The translations under genes and the position numbers were made by a program. A DNA stretch of 36,877 nucleotides, taken from positions 1-36,877 of the forward strand of contig JAYZBC010000040.1 in assembly GCA_036339375.1 (NCBI GenBank), in the 5' to 3' direction. The stretch's first letter is position 1, and every line of letters starts with the position of its first letter. Below are positions 9,019 to 18,263 of this stretch, piece by piece. The notes below the pieces were generated by a model, which saw only the letters and a program-made list of their open reading frames with translations, was not told the DNA's origin and ran no database searches. Source of the DNA: JAYZBC01 sp036339375 (GTDB lineage Bacteria > Pseudomonadota > Alphaproteobacteria > MPNO01 > UBA2964).

Positions 9019-9897
9019 CTATTCAGCCGCAGCAAAAGTGTAGGGAGGCGCGCCTTCTAGTACTGGATATGTGTCCTGAACCGTAAGTCTTCGTAGCATA
9101 CGACGTTCATCGCGAGGAAAATCCTTGCGTGCATGGATGCTGCAACGGTTGTCCCACATTATCAGATCACCAACTTTCCAGTCATGTTCATAAACAAATT
9201 CAGGCTTTTTTTGATGTTCAAACAAATATGCTAAAATTTCGTCACTTTCATCCTCAGGCAATCCAACAATTTCTTCTGTCATTAACTCACTGACAAAAAG
9301 GGAAGATCTTCCAGTTGCGGGATGTTTCCGAAAGATGGGATGCGCAAAATATGGGAAATTTTCCCGATCATATTTGTCTTTATTTTTTAAAGTCGTCCCA
9401 TATTCGTAAACTTGCATGGCTTTACAGCCCTCTAGTCTCCGTTTGAGATCATCCGGCAATTGCTCTGCTGCCGTATAACAGTTTGAAAACAAAGTACTTC
9501 CGCCCCAGGATGTTAACTCCATTGCGTAGAGCATTGTCGCTTTTGAAGGAAATTCGAAATAAGGCGTATCTGCATGGAAGGTCATTTCCCCATCAGGAAG
9601 AGACCCTATGGGTTTACCATCCTTTCGAACATTTGTTACCAGCATAACGTGTTCGCCATATTCATCGAGTTCGTTTGGTTTGGTGGACCCTGGGCGAAAG
9701 CGACTCCCTAATTCACCAAAATAAGTTGCAAAACCCTTTTGCTGTTCTAGGGTTATGTTTTGGTCACGCAAAAGGACAATGAGAAATTCGTGAAAAGCTT
9801 CCTCAATTTTTTTTAAGGTTGCCTCATCTTGCATTTCACTAAGGTCGACATCTTTGATTTCTGCGCCTATTGCGTTGGATAAGGGTTTGACTTCCAT
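9019..9897 (-). CDS. TauD/TfdA family 2-oxoglutarate-dependent dioxygenase
   Basis: A 292-residue Fe(II)/2-oxoglutarate oxygenase. The iron ligands are visible as His108-x-Asp110 (FHADTPYFE) and the distal His255 (SIHARKDF). Arginines at 265-270 (RRMLRR) are placed to bind the 2-oxoglutarate carboxylate, as in TauD. The WDNRC/SIHAR block is typical of TauD, TfdA and clavaminate synthase-like members. Such enzymes hydroxylate a substrate to release sulfite, phenol or an aldehyde, or form a stable alcohol. The GMC alcohol oxidase gene follows directly and could act on the hydroxylated product (inference). ATG start behind GGGCGG. It is not possible to tell taurine, phenoxyacid or other specificity from sequence alone. 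Confidence 0.92.
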   Translation of the reverse strand: MEVKPLSNAIGAEIKDVDLSEMQDEATLKKIEEAFHEFLIVLLRDQNITLEQQKGFATYFGELGSRFRPGSTKPNELDEYGEHVMLVTNVRKDGKPIGSLPDGEMTFHADTPYFEFPSKATMLYAMELTSWGGSTLFSNCYTAAEQLPDDLKRRLEGCKAMQVYEYGTTLKNKDKYDRENFPYFAHPIFRKHPATGRSSLFVSELMTEEIVGLPEDESDEILAYLFEHQKKPEFVYEHDWKVGDLIMWDNRCSIHARKDFPRDERRMLRRLTVQDTYPVLEGAPPYTFAAAE

Positions 9898-9998
9898 GGG
9901 ATCCGCCCTTTTCTTCTAGTGGTTTACTAACACATTATACAGTTTATAAAATAATATAGAAGACTTGAAGCTTTGATCCACTCGAGGTAGCCAAAAAT

Positions 9999-11828
9999 AT
10001 GTCGCCGCCAATTTTGCTTCTACGAGACATCCATCTTTCTTTTGGTAGTTCCCCCTTGTTTGAGGGTTCAGATTTATCCGTATCTGAACGGGATAGGTTA
10101 TGCCTGGTGGGACGTAACGGATCCGGAAAATCTACTTTGTTAAAAATTGCGAGTGGCATCATTGAGCCAGATAGTGGAGAAAGATTCTTTCAGCCAGGAA
10201 AAACCTTGCAATACTTGCCCCAGGAACCCAAGATCAAAAACTCTGAAACAGTCCTTTCCTACATTCAGGATGGTCTTACCCCTGGAGAAGATTTTAACCA
10301 GGTCCATAGTCTATTAGAACAGCTAAAATTAAGCGGTCTGGAAAAACTCAAAAACCTTTCTGGTGGTGAATTACGCCGCTGTGCAATTGTAAAAGCGCTA
10401 GCCCCAAAACCTGACATACTTCTTCTTGATGAGCCAACTAACCATTTAGATTTGCCAACAATAGAATGGCTGGAACATTACTTAGTTTCGATACGTTCAG
10501 CGTTTGTCATTATCAGCCATGACCGATTTTTTCTTGAAAAACTTTCTGAAGGTACAATTTGGCTTTCCCAGGGAAAGACAGAACGTTTGGAACAAAATTT
10601 TTGTCATTTTGAGAATTGGCGCGATAAAATTATTAACCAGGAAGAGATAAAACGCCATCAACTGGACCGTAAAATAAAAGCTGAAACACAATGGCTTCAA
10701 AAAGGCGTTACTGCACGGAGAAAACGTAATCAAGGCCGCCTGCGCGCACTTCAAAATCTCCGTAAAAAGCGGCGCGAACTTTGGCAGCAAGCAGGTCGAG
10801 TGGTTTTTTCTAACGCAGGTGGGGTTTTATCTGGAAAAATTGTTGTTGAAGCGAAATCAATTTCCAAAAATTATAATAATCGTTCGATAATTCAAAATTT
10901 TTCTACTCGTGTCCAACGTGGGGACCGGGTAGGGATTGTAGGTCCAAATGGTGCCGGAAAAACAACCTTGTTGAATTTACTTAATGGCGCGCTGATACCA
11001 GACTCAGGAAACGTTCGTCATGGAACCAATCTTCAAATGAGGACACTCGACCAGAGAAGAGAAAAATTAAATGATAAAGTCACTCTTTCGGAAGCGTTAA
11101 CTGGTGGCGGTAATACCGTGACCGTTGCAGGAAAATCCCGGCATGTCATTGGCTACATGAAGGATTTTTTGTTTGACCCCAATCAAGCTAACACCCCTGT
11201 GAATGTCCTTTCCGGAGGAGAACGAGGCAGATTAATACTTGCCAGAGCCTTTTCCCAGCCATCAAATTTTTTAACCTTGGACGAACCAACGAATGACCTT
11301 GATTTTGAAACGTTAGACGTTCTGCAGGAAATTATTTCTGATTACCCAGGGACAATTTTGTTAGTCAGCCACGATCGGGACTTTCTAGATAGAACCGTTA
11401 CGTCAATTATATGTTGGGAAGGAAATGGGCTTTGGATAGAGTATGCTGGGGGGTATACAGATATGTTGAGCCAGGGGGGGGTTAATTTTATAGAAAAAAC
11501 AAAAACATTTTCAAATAAAAGAGAGAACAAAAAAGGAAAACCCCTTAATAACAAACGTTCAGCTGATGCCGCAAGAAATAAACTCTCTTATAAAGACAAA
11601 CACGCGTTAGAAACACTGGGCATTCGAATTCAAAACCTACAGAAAAAAATTGCGGAAGACCAAGAAACGCTTGCTGATCCGGCCTTATTCAACCGTAATC
11701 AAAGGCTATTTACAGAAACAGCAGAAGCTCTTAAGAAAACAGAATCCGAATTGGCGGCCGCAGAAGAACAATGGCTTGAAATAGAGCTTAAGCGCGAGCA
11801 ATTCGAAGACAAAAATTCAATTATTTAA
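9999..11828 (+). CDS. uup: ABC-F family ATPase, Uup-like
   Basis: A 609-residue soluble protein with two ABC domains and no membrane helices. First domain: Walker A GRNGSGKST (38-46), signature LSGGELRR (about 120-127), Walker B LLLDEPTNHLD (about 141-151). Second domain: GPNGAGKTT (315-323), LSGGERGR (404-411), LTLDEPTNDLD (425-435). The interdomain linker is highly basic and helical, as in ribosome-associated ABC-F proteins. The last 65 residues form a charged coiled coil typical of Uup. ABC-F proteins act on the ribosome or on DNA rather than in transport. It is a housekeeping-type gene among catabolic operons. Its stop overlaps the convergent Mo-hydroxylase gene by 4 bp. Confidence 0.93.
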   Translation: MSPPILLLRDIHLSFGSSPLFEGSDLSVSERDRLCLVGRNGSGKSTLLKIASGIIEPDSGERFFQPGKTLQYLPQEPKIKNSETVLSYIQDGLTPGEDFNQVHSLLEQLKLSGLEKLKNLSGGELRRCAIVKALAPKPDILLLDEPTNHLDLPTIEWLEHYLVSIRSAFVIISHDRFFLEKLSEGTIWLSQGKTERLEQNFCHFENWRDKIINQEEIKRHQLDRKIKAETQWLQKGVTARRKRNQGRLRALQNLRKKRRELWQQAGRVVFSNAGGVLSGKIVVEAKSISKNYNNRSIIQNFSTRVQRGDRVGIVGPNGAGKTTLLNLLNGALIPDSGNVRHGTNLQMRTLDQRREKLNDKVTLSEALTGGGNTVTVAGKSRHVIGYMKDFLFDPNQANTPVNVLSGGERGRLILARAFSQPSNFLTLDEPTNDLDFETLDVLQEIISDYPGTILLVSHDRDFLDRTVTSIICWEGNGLWIEYAGGYTDMLSQGGVNFIEKTKTFSNKRENKKGKPLNNKRSADAARNKLSYKDKHALETLGIRIQNLQKKIAEDQETLADPALFNRNQRLFTETAEALKKTESELAAAEEQWLEIELKREQFEDKNSII

Positions 11829-13978
11829 CCTGCAGCCGCTGTGCGAATTGTGTCTGGGGTAAAGGGTAGCCGTCGCAGTCTAATTCCGATGGCTCTATTA
11901 ATAGCGTTTGCAATTGCCCCCGCTGTAGGTCCTGCTATAGCCTCACCTGCCCCTAGAAATGGTTTATTGGCCCTATCAATAAGAATCGTCTCGATTTCTG
12001 GAATATTATCAAACCGGAGGATTGGGTAACTCTCCCAGTCTCGGCTAGTAATGCCGTTTTTGTCATAAGTGACAGCTTCGTATAATGTCCAACTTGCGGC
12101 TTGAAGAAAACCCCCTTCAAATTGTGCAGTAAGCCCGGCTTTATCCACAACTTGGCCGGCATCACCGGCAATCACAGCACGCTTTAGTGCCACCTCCGCC
12201 TTATCATTTACTTCCAATTCTACCGCAACAGCGGCGTAAGCCTGTTTATTTTTGTATTGTGCGAAGGCTATTCCCTGACCAAGGTTTCCAACAGGCTTCC
12301 CGTTCTTCCACCCAAGTTTTTCGGCGGCCGTTTCTAATACTACTTTGGCCCTTTTATCTATTAAATGATCAAGACGAAATTTCACAGGATCAATTTGAGC
12401 CGCATTCGCCAACTCATCCATAAATGATTCTATGGCAAATACATTGCCATATGCGCCTAGCGTCCGAAGAGCCGAAGTCCTTAGCGGGAGATCACGCACC
12501 AGGTTTTTCACTAGCCGTTTGTTTTTGAATTTGTAAAGAGGATCCAAATTTCTGTGCAACCCGGAATGGGAAGCCATGTTTGGCTGGGCTACCAAAGGTG
12601 GTACGGGGGGATCTGTATAACGCATGGCTAAAAGTCGTGCCGGACCTGCCCCGCCGGCTTCGGGACGGGGTCGCATCCCATAAGTATCACTGTAGGTTTC
12701 ATGTGACCAACAGACTATTTTTCCGTCGTTATCAATGCTTGCTTTCAGATCCATTACCATGCAGGAACCGTAGGGTTCCCACGCATGTTCTTCCTCACGG
12801 GTCCACTTCAACAAAATGGGCTTGCCGGGAATTGCACGCGCTATCACAGCGGCATCAACGGCGGCATCATCCGCTCCATTATGTCCATAACAACCTGAAC
12901 CGGGCACATGGACAATCCTCAAGTTTTTTACATCCATACTTAGTGCTTCTGCCAGACTGGCACGTAAAACGTAAACGCCTTGGCTATGGGTCCAGATCGT
13001 AAGATTTTTTGCTTCCGCCAAAGCAACCGATGCAGAAGGACCAATGGAACCATGCATCTGATAAGGCCGCTCAAATCGTTCTTTCAGGGTGAAGCTGACA
13101 CCAGGTGGGTCTGGTATATCAGGCAAAACGGGTGAGTTTTGGGGCGCACCATCCACGACAGGCAGGCTGACACGGTCATTAGAAACCAAACTCTTAAAAA
13201 GGTCCTGAGGTTCAAGGCCGGACCCTAAATCCCAAGTCACATTTTTTGCCAAAAGCTCGGTCGATTTTATCACCGCATATTCATCAACACCCGCAACTGC
13301 AAGAAAAGAGCCATCACAAACGACATAAAACCCAGAAATATTGAGACGTTTAGTCGTCTCTTTATTAATATTCTTAAGGCATGCGTTGTAGTGTGGAGGC
13401 TTAACTGTCCTCGCATGCAGCATCCCTGGTAACCGCATATCTTGAACAAAATACGGTTTCCCAGTAACTATTTCCGATATGCCTTTAGATATAATAGGCT
13501 TACCAATTTTGGTATAAAATTCTGGTTCCTTAGCCTTTACTTCAGGATTAACATCAATTCCAAAAAGTTGGCCACCAGCAAGCTCCCAGTAAGTAATTGC
13601 CTGATTGGTTTCCGGGGATTGGATAAGCCCATCAGATACTTCCAGCGAAGACTTATTAACTTTAAGCTTTTTAGCGGCAAGAGCCAAAAGGTGTTGACGC
13701 GCCGTGGCTGCTGCTGCCCGAACGGCGTTCCCAGCCTGTTCCATAGAATTGCTACCGGAAGTAATTCCCTCATCAGGGTCAACTCCTGTTTCGGTCCTTG
13801 CAATATCGATATCCTCAAATTTAACATCCAGCTCCTCTGCTGCTATTAAGGCAAGAGCTGTAGAAATTCGTTGTCCAATATCAACCTTTCCCGTGCGTAC
13901 GAGAATTCGTTGATTAGTACCAATAGAAATCCAATTATCCAGCTTGGGTGTTTTTTTGAGACTAACGCTATGTGCCAT
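11825..13978 (-). CDS. Molybdopterin-binding hydroxylase subunit, isoquinoline 1-oxidoreductase beta / nicotinate dehydrogenase B-like
   Basis: A 717-residue Mo-cofactor subunit of the IorB/NicB branch: it opens with WISIGTNQRILVRTGKVDIGQ, the GQ-containing first Moco segment that in this branch precedes the rest of the fold, and ends with GAGEAIAGPTAG (catalytic Glu679). It lacks the C-terminal cytochrome c domains of full NicB. The ATG overlaps the end of the 2Fe-2S subunit gene by 11 bp, so the two are co-translated. No FAD subunit is present, which is normal for this two-subunit class; electrons leave through the iron-sulfur protein. The reaction is hydroxylation next to a ring nitrogen or a related carbon, with oxygen from water. 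No twin-arginine signal is visible. Substrate unknown. Confidence 0.9.
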   Translation of the reverse strand: MAHSVSLKKTPKLDNWISIGTNQRILVRTGKVDIGQRISTALALIAAEELDVKFEDIDIARTETGVDPDEGITSGSNSMEQAGNAVRAAAATARQHLLALAAKKLKVNKSSLEVSDGLIQSPETNQAITYWELAGGQLFGIDVNPEVKAKEPEFYTKIGKPIISKGISEIVTGKPYFVQDMRLPGMLHARTVKPPHYNACLKNINKETTKRLNISGFYVVCDGSFLAVAGVDEYAVIKSTELLAKNVTWDLGSGLEPQDLFKSLVSNDRVSLPVVDGAPQNSPVLPDIPDPPGVSFTLKERFERPYQMHGSIGPSASVALAEAKNLTIWTHSQGVYVLRASLAEALSMDVKNLRIVHVPGSGCYGHNGADDAAVDAAVIARAIPGKPILLKWTREEEHAWEPYGSCMVMDLKASIDNDGKIVCWSHETYSDTYGMRPRPEAGGAGPARLLAMRYTDPPVPPLVAQPNMASHSGLHRNLDPLYKFKNKRLVKNLVRDLPLRTSALRTLGAYGNVFAIESFMDELANAAQIDPVKFRLDHLIDKRAKVVLETAAEKLGWKNGKPVGNLGQGIAFAQYKNKQAYAAVAVELEVNDKAEVALKRAVIAGDAGQVVDKAGLTAQFEGGFLQAASWTLYEAVTYDKNGITSRDWESYPILRFDNIPEIETILIDRANKPFLGAGEAIAGPTAGAIANAINRAIGIRLRRLPFTPDTIRTAAAG

Positions 13979-14444
13979 TATTTCCGTTCCCGGTTACAAC
14001 TCGGTCCACAGCTTTTAATACACGGAGGTGAGAACCACACCTGCATAAATGATCGTGCAATGCGTCACATATTTCTGTCCGCGTGGGTTTGGCATTTTCT
14101 TTTAGTAAAGCTGAAACCGCAATAACCAAACCAGATGTACAATAGCCACATTGAGCTGCGCCTTCTTCTATAAAAGCATTTTGAATTGCACTGGGACATC
14201 CGGTCTCGGAAAGCCCTTCAACAGTTTGGATTTTCGTTCCTTCAAATTCGGAAGCCGCCCGCACACAGCTGAGGGTACGTTTTCCATCTACTAGCACAGC
14301 ACAAGCACCACATTGTTCCAAACCACAACCGAATTTAGCGCCCATAAGGCCTAAATTATTCCTTAACACAAAGATAAGTGGTGTCTCCACATCCGCTTCT
14401 ATTTTGTGTGTTTTTCCATTTACATCTAGTAAAATTCTCGACAT
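13968..14444 (-). CDS. (2Fe-2S)-binding small subunit of the molybdenum hydroxylase (IorA/NicA-like)
   Basis: A 158-residue ferredoxin-like subunit. All eight cluster cysteines are present: Cys40, 45, 48 and 60 in the plant-type N-terminal domain (CGLEQCGAC) and Cys99, 102, 134 and 136 in the helical domain (CGYC and CRCGSHLRVLKA). The start shown is the ATG (MSRILLDVNG), which matches family N-termini. A GTG five codons upstream (14457-14459), one base after the exporter stop, is the alternative and would make the spacing even tighter. It partners the large subunit encoded immediately downstream and passes electrons from the Mo centre to an unknown acceptor. Third gene of the exporter-hydroxylase operon. 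Confidence 0.92.
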   Translation of the reverse strand: MSRILLDVNGKTHKIEADVETPLIFVLRNNLGLMGAKFGCGLEQCGACAVLVDGKRTLSCVRAASEFEGTKIQTVEGLSETGCPSAIQNAFIEEGAAQCGYCTSGLVIAVSALLKENAKPTRTEICDALHDHLCRCGSHLRVLKAVDRVVTGNGNNGT

Positions 14445-14460
14445 CCTCCCTAATAACACC

Positions 14461-16014
14461 TCATTTTTTTGACTTTCCTTTCCCCAACAAGATACCTGGT
14501 ATCATTGCTGCAAAAAATACCACAGCGACAAATAAAAACCCTTCCCGATATCCAAGCATTGTTGCCTGAGTAAATATAGCCTGACCTAACTGTTGGATAG
14601 CAGTTGGGAGTTGAAAAGCTTCGGGAATTCCCGCGTGGCCGAGATAAGTTTGCAAGGTCCGAAGAAATTCATTCGTTGCAGAATTGGCGGCTGTTTGAGT
14701 GGCAATATATGACTCGCCATAGTGTGCAACCCGACCGTCAACAAATGTTGCCAGCAAGCAAACACCGAACGCCCCACCCAGTTGGCGGGTAAAACTCATC
14801 ATACCGGCACCCTGACCAACTTGTTCAGAAGACAGGGCACGCATTGATCCTACTGTTAGAGGAGGAAATACAAAACCGAGACCCACACGCCCAACGATCA
14901 ACCACCAAGCAAATAACCAAAAGGATGTATTTGTATCAGCACTTGCCATTAAAAACGACGAATAGGCTGTCATAAACAAGCCGACAAGAATGGGTATCCG
15001 TGGCGTAATCCAATCACTTATTCTCCCGGTCAAGGGGAAAATAAAAGCAAGAAGCAAACCTGCCGGCATTAAAAGAAATCCCGCTTTGGTTGGGGTATAG
15101 CCTTGAACTATCTGGACAAAAAGAGGAACTATGTACCACAAACCAAAATTTCCAGCGCCCCATACAAAAGACAAGGCACAGCCAGCTGCAAATTTGATAT
15201 TGGTAAATAATTTAAGATTGAGCATCGGCTGAACAGTAACTGACTCCCAAATTATAAATCCCACGAGGGAAATTAGTGACACACTAAAGTACGCTAAAAT
15301 TTGGTCCGATCCCCACCCGTCTCGTGACCCGTTTGATAAAGCAGAAAGAAGCGAAAACATAAATGTCGACACTAATATGAGGCCTGACCAATCCATTTGA
15401 GGTCGTTTGTTTTCGACTTCTCTTGGCGGCATGAAGACTGCTGCCATGAGCGCCCCTATAACACAAAAAGGAATAACCATATAAAAAACGGCGCGCCAGT
15501 CGAAAGCATCCACAAGAATTCCGCCAAATGCTGGACCTAACGCTGGTGCTAATACGATACCAAACCCAAAGAATCCCATTGCCCGACCACGTTGCTCTGG
15601 CGGAAAAATTTCATAAATTACCTGCAAAGCCAAAGGATGTATTAATCCTGCCCCAGCACCTTGGAGAATTCTTGAAAACACCAGAGAATCAAAGTTCGGG
15701 CTGACGACACCCAGTATGGAACCTCCTACAAATATCGCCATTGCCGCGAAATAGGTATTACGCTTGCCAATAGCACTAATCATCCAAGCATTCAGCAACA
15801 TAGCCACCGTCATTGTGGCCAAAAATCCTGCTGACAACCATTGTGCTTCACCCTGACCGACTCCAAAGGCTCCCATGATCTCCGGGATTGCAACATTAAT
15901 AATTGTTGAAGATAGGATGAGAGCAATATTACCAATCATCGCTGTCAAGGTGAGAAGCCAGCGATAACTAGGACCGAAACGGTCCTGAAAAATGTCAGTG
16001 GTTTTTGATGCCAA
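14461..16014 (-). CDS. emrB: EmrB/QacA-type (DHA2) MFS exporter
   Basis: A 517-residue transporter with about 14 hydrophobic helices, the DHA2 number. The antiporter motif C (GIVLAPALGPAFGG) follows EQRGRAMGFF, and the N-terminal helices contain NVAIPEIMGAFGV, both typical of EmrB. It pumps hydrophobic or aromatic compounds outward by proton antiport. Together with the upstream EmrA-like adaptor it can form a pump that spans to the outer membrane. Its start lies 20 bp inside the EmrA-like gene, and a Mo-hydroxylase small subunit begins within a few bases of its TGA stop. The cargo may be the substrate or product of that hydroxylase, which is inference from operon structure. Confidence 0.9.
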   Translation of the reverse strand: MASKTTDIFQDRFGPSYRWLLTLTAMIGNIALILSSTIINVAIPEIMGAFGVGQGEAQWLSAGFLATMTVAMLLNAWMISAIGKRNTYFAAMAIFVGGSILGVVSPNFDSLVFSRILQGAGAGLIHPLALQVIYEIFPPEQRGRAMGFFGFGIVLAPALGPAFGGILVDAFDWRAVFYMVIPFCVIGALMAAVFMPPREVENKRPQMDWSGLILVSTFMFSLLSALSNGSRDGWGSDQILAYFSVSLISLVGFIIWESVTVQPMLNLKLFTNIKFAAGCALSFVWGAGNFGLWYIVPLFVQIVQGYTPTKAGFLLMPAGLLLAFIFPLTGRISDWITPRIPILVGLFMTAYSSFLMASADTNTSFWLFAWWLIVGRVGLGFVFPPLTVGSMRALSSEQVGQGAGMMSFTRQLGGAFGVCLLATFVDGRVAHYGESYIATQTAANSATNEFLRTLQTYLGHAGIPEAFQLPTAIQQLGQAIFTQATMLGYREGFLFVAVVFFAAMIPGILLGKGKSKK

Positions 16015-17119
16015 TCTCTACCTCCACCATCATGCCAGGCTTTAGCAACCCATTATGCTCATCGAGGTCAATTCTAATGCGTAATCGTTGTACAATTTTT
16101 GTAAAGTTGCCACTAGGGTTCGGCGTTGGAAGTAAAGCAAATTCGCTAGTCGCCGCATTGCCAATTTTAGAAATTTTCCCCTGAAAAATCTTTCGGGGAT
16201 AAGCATCCACCAGAATTTTGACTGGGGTTTGTAATTGAACATGACGTATATTTGTTTCTTTTATATTAGCAGAAACCCATACTTTTTTGGGATCATGGAG
16301 CATCAGGAGACGTTGACCGGCTGACACAAATTCACTGGAATTGACAAAAGTTTTGTCAATAACACCATTCAGCGGACTTCTAATAGTTCGGTCTTTTAAA
16401 TTAAGTATTTGACGGCGGCGTTGGGCCAAAATTTCAGCTTTACGATGCGATAACATTGTCAATTTTCGATCAAGCACCAGAAGTTTTTGGCGGTCCGCTT
16501 TTGCTAGTAAAAGAGAAGCGCTAGAAGCAGATACTTCCGCTTGGGCCTTCTGAAAATCATGTTCAGCTTTACGAAAATTGCTTCGTCGTTTTTCCCAATT
16601 TTGCCTTGATACAACCTTCCTTTTTAAAAGAGTTTTCACTCGCACGAAATCAATTCGTGCGAGATCAAGGTCGGATTTACGCCCAGCCAAAACTGCCTTT
16701 GCACCACGAAGTTGAGAGCTTCGGATTGTTTCCTGACTCTTCGTTTGGCGCTCATTTATTTTTTTTTCCAACTTAATTTGAACAGCTTCAGATTCTAACG
16801 CACTCAAGCGGGCATCTAATTCTGCAATTCTCAACTTCACATCCCGTGAATCAATCGACACTAAAATATCTCCGATCTTGATTTTGTCTCCTTCCGATAC
16901 ATGGAGTTTTTCTACAAGGCCTGAGAGTCGACTGCTTACGGAAACAACGTCTGCGGTAATCCTCGCATCATTAATATTGATGTGGACATAACGATCATAC
17001 GCCCAATAACCAAAGAGTAATGTTGCACCGAGACCCACAAAGAACAAAAGAATGTTCCTAATCCTTCGCCAAGCGTTGCGAGGGCGGACGGGGTTTGGCT
17101 GAGATGTGATCTCTGCCAT
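15995..17119 (-). CDS. emrA: EmrA/HlyD family membrane fusion protein
   Basis: A periplasmic adaptor of about 374 residues. A short basic cytoplasmic tail is followed by one transmembrane helix (ILLFFVGLGATLLFGYWAY), then a split biotinyl-lipoyl-like domain (VSSRLSGLVEKLHVSEGD and later TIRSPLNGVIDKTFV) flanking a long charged coiled coil. A beta-barrel follows, with KVWVSANIKETNI, the usual EmrA segment. The ATG at 17117-17119 is preferred; a TTG eight codons upstream (17143) is possible, but no Shine-Dalgarno clearly favours it. It overlaps the exporter gene by 20 bp. An 18-bp palindrome lies upstream in the shared promoter region with the divergent amidohydrolase. First gene of a four-gene operon. 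Confidence 0.9.
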   Translation of the reverse strand: MAEITSQPNPVRPRNAWRRIRNILLFFVGLGATLLFGYWAYDRYVHININDARITADVVSVSSRLSGLVEKLHVSEGDKIKIGDILVSIDSRDVKLRIAELDARLSALESEAVQIKLEKKINERQTKSQETIRSSQLRGAKAVLAGRKSDLDLARIDFVRVKTLLKRKVVSRQNWEKRRSNFRKAEHDFQKAQAEVSASSASLLLAKADRQKLLVLDRKLTMLSHRKAEILAQRRRQILNLKDRTIRSPLNGVIDKTFVNSSEFVSAGQRLLMLHDPKKVWVSANIKETNIRHVQLQTPVKILVDAYPRKIFQGKISKIGNAATSEFALLPTPNPSGNFTKIVQRLRIRIDLDEHNGLLKPGMMVEVEIGIKNH

Positions 17120-17162
17120 TTCTTCGTTAGGTCTTCCGTCCAACTTAGTTTTTCTCCCGATA

Positions 17163-17180
17163 ACTGGTGAAAGTACCAGT
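17163..17180. promoter_or_regulatory. Palindromic operator candidate in a divergent promoter region
   Basis: A perfect dyad, ACTGGT-6 nt-ACCAGT, sits in the 155-bp region between the divergent EmrA-like and amidohydrolase genes. A perfect TATAAT hexamer reading toward emrA lies at 17192-17197, although no good -35 box precedes it. A palindrome just downstream of a -10 is where a TetR- or MarR-type repressor usually binds in pump operons. No regulator gene is encoded in the window, so the binding protein is unknown. Confidence 0.35.
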
Positions 17181-17274
17181 AAAACTTTATGATTATAAGA
17201 TTGATATTACCCTATCGAGGCCAAACAAACACCTTCAACAAGAAAGTGGATCGCCCAAACAGGAGACTTAACAT

Positions 17275-18246
17275 ATGACCACAAAAAGCGGATCTCAAAT
17301 CATTGCTATTGAAGAACATTATTTAGACCCTGACGTAGATCAAAAGGTTAATAAGCAGGCTGGTGGAGGGGAAGCCACCAAAGCCAAGCTTATCGACCTT
17401 GGCAACCTCCGCCTCAAAGAAATGGATGAGGCAGGCATTGATATCCAGGTCCTTTCCCATTGCCCACCCGGCGCTCAAGCTTTTGACCCGGATGAAGCTG
17501 AAAAACGGGCCCAAGGAGTTAATAATAGGTTGCATGAATTTATCCAATCTAAACCGGATAGATTTTCTGGCTTTGCTACCCTACCAACGCGTGCCCCCGA
17601 AGTAGCCGCAGATGAGCTCGAACGTTGTATAAAGGACCTTAAGTTCAAAGGGGCAATTATCCACGGATTAACAGAGGGAGAATTTATCGATCTACCCAAA
17701 TTCTGGCCCATATTTGAACGTGCGGAAAGACTGGATGTCCCCGTTTACATACACCCCGGGAGACCCCATCCAGCTGTGATTGAAGCTTATTATAAGGAAT
17801 ATGCAGAGAAATATCGTTCCATACTCTCCGCAGGGTGGGGGTTTACAGTAGAAACAGCTACAGCCGGCCTCAGGTTAGTTTTAAGTGGTGTCTTTGAGAA
17901 ACATCCTCACCTCAAAATCATTTTGGGACACATGGGCGAAGGTCTACCTTTTTTGTTATGGCGCATAAATCATTCCTTTGGAAAATCCATAAGAAATGAA
18001 GATGAAGAGGTCGCTTTTAGAGATATTTTTTGCAAACATTTTTACATCACCACCAGTGGGAATTTTTCCAATCCTGCTTTACTTTGCAGCATCATGGAGA
18101 TGGGTGTTGACCGAATTCTATTTTCCGTGGACTGGCCCTATGTGGATAATACGCCTGGCGCAGAGTGGATTGATACTATCCCACTTGGAAAAGAAGATTT
18201 GGAAAAAATTTTAAATGGAAATGCAAGGCGCTTATTGAAAATGTAA
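17275..18246 (+). CDS. Amidohydrolase-2 family protein, gamma-resorcylate decarboxylase-like
   Basis: A 323-residue TIM-barrel metalloenzyme. The N-terminus reads IAIEEHYL, where Glu13 and His15 correspond to the E-x-H metal ligands of gamma-resorcylate and 2,3-dihydroxybenzoate decarboxylases rather than the HxH of hydrolytic members. His160 (VYIHPGRP), His219 (ILGHMGEGLPFLLWR) and Asp286 (FSVDWPY) complete the site, and YITTSGNF is also shared with that group. The expected reaction is reversible non-oxidative decarboxylation of a hydroxylated aromatic acid, in the cytoplasm. The start is supported by AGGAGA 8 nt before the ATG. It is divergent from the exporter-hydroxylase operon and convergent with a DHA2 exporter 17 bp away. 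The exact substrate cannot be read. Confidence 0.88.
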   Translation: MTTKSGSQIIAIEEHYLDPDVDQKVNKQAGGGEATKAKLIDLGNLRLKEMDEAGIDIQVLSHCPPGAQAFDPDEAEKRAQGVNNRLHEFIQSKPDRFSGFATLPTRAPEVAADELERCIKDLKFKGAIIHGLTEGEFIDLPKFWPIFERAERLDVPVYIHPGRPHPAVIEAYYKEYAEKYRSILSAGWGFTVETATAGLRLVLSGVFEKHPHLKIILGHMGEGLPFLLWRINHSFGKSIRNEDEEVAFRDIFCKHFYITTSGNFSNPALLCSIMEMGVDRILFSVDWPYVDNTPGAEWIDTIPLGKEDLEKILNGNARRLLKM

Positions 18247-18263
18247 TTTTCATATTTAAAAAA

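Noticed and set aside
12580..14125. Long open frames antisense to the Mo-hydroxylase genes
   Set aside because: They lie opposite well-supported coding sequence and show no recognisable domain or Shine-Dalgarno.
18236..18252. TGAAAAT-GTA-ATTTTCA hairpin between the convergent amidohydrolase and exporter genes
   Set aside because: All pairs but one are A-T and the loop is 3 nt; too weak to call a terminator.
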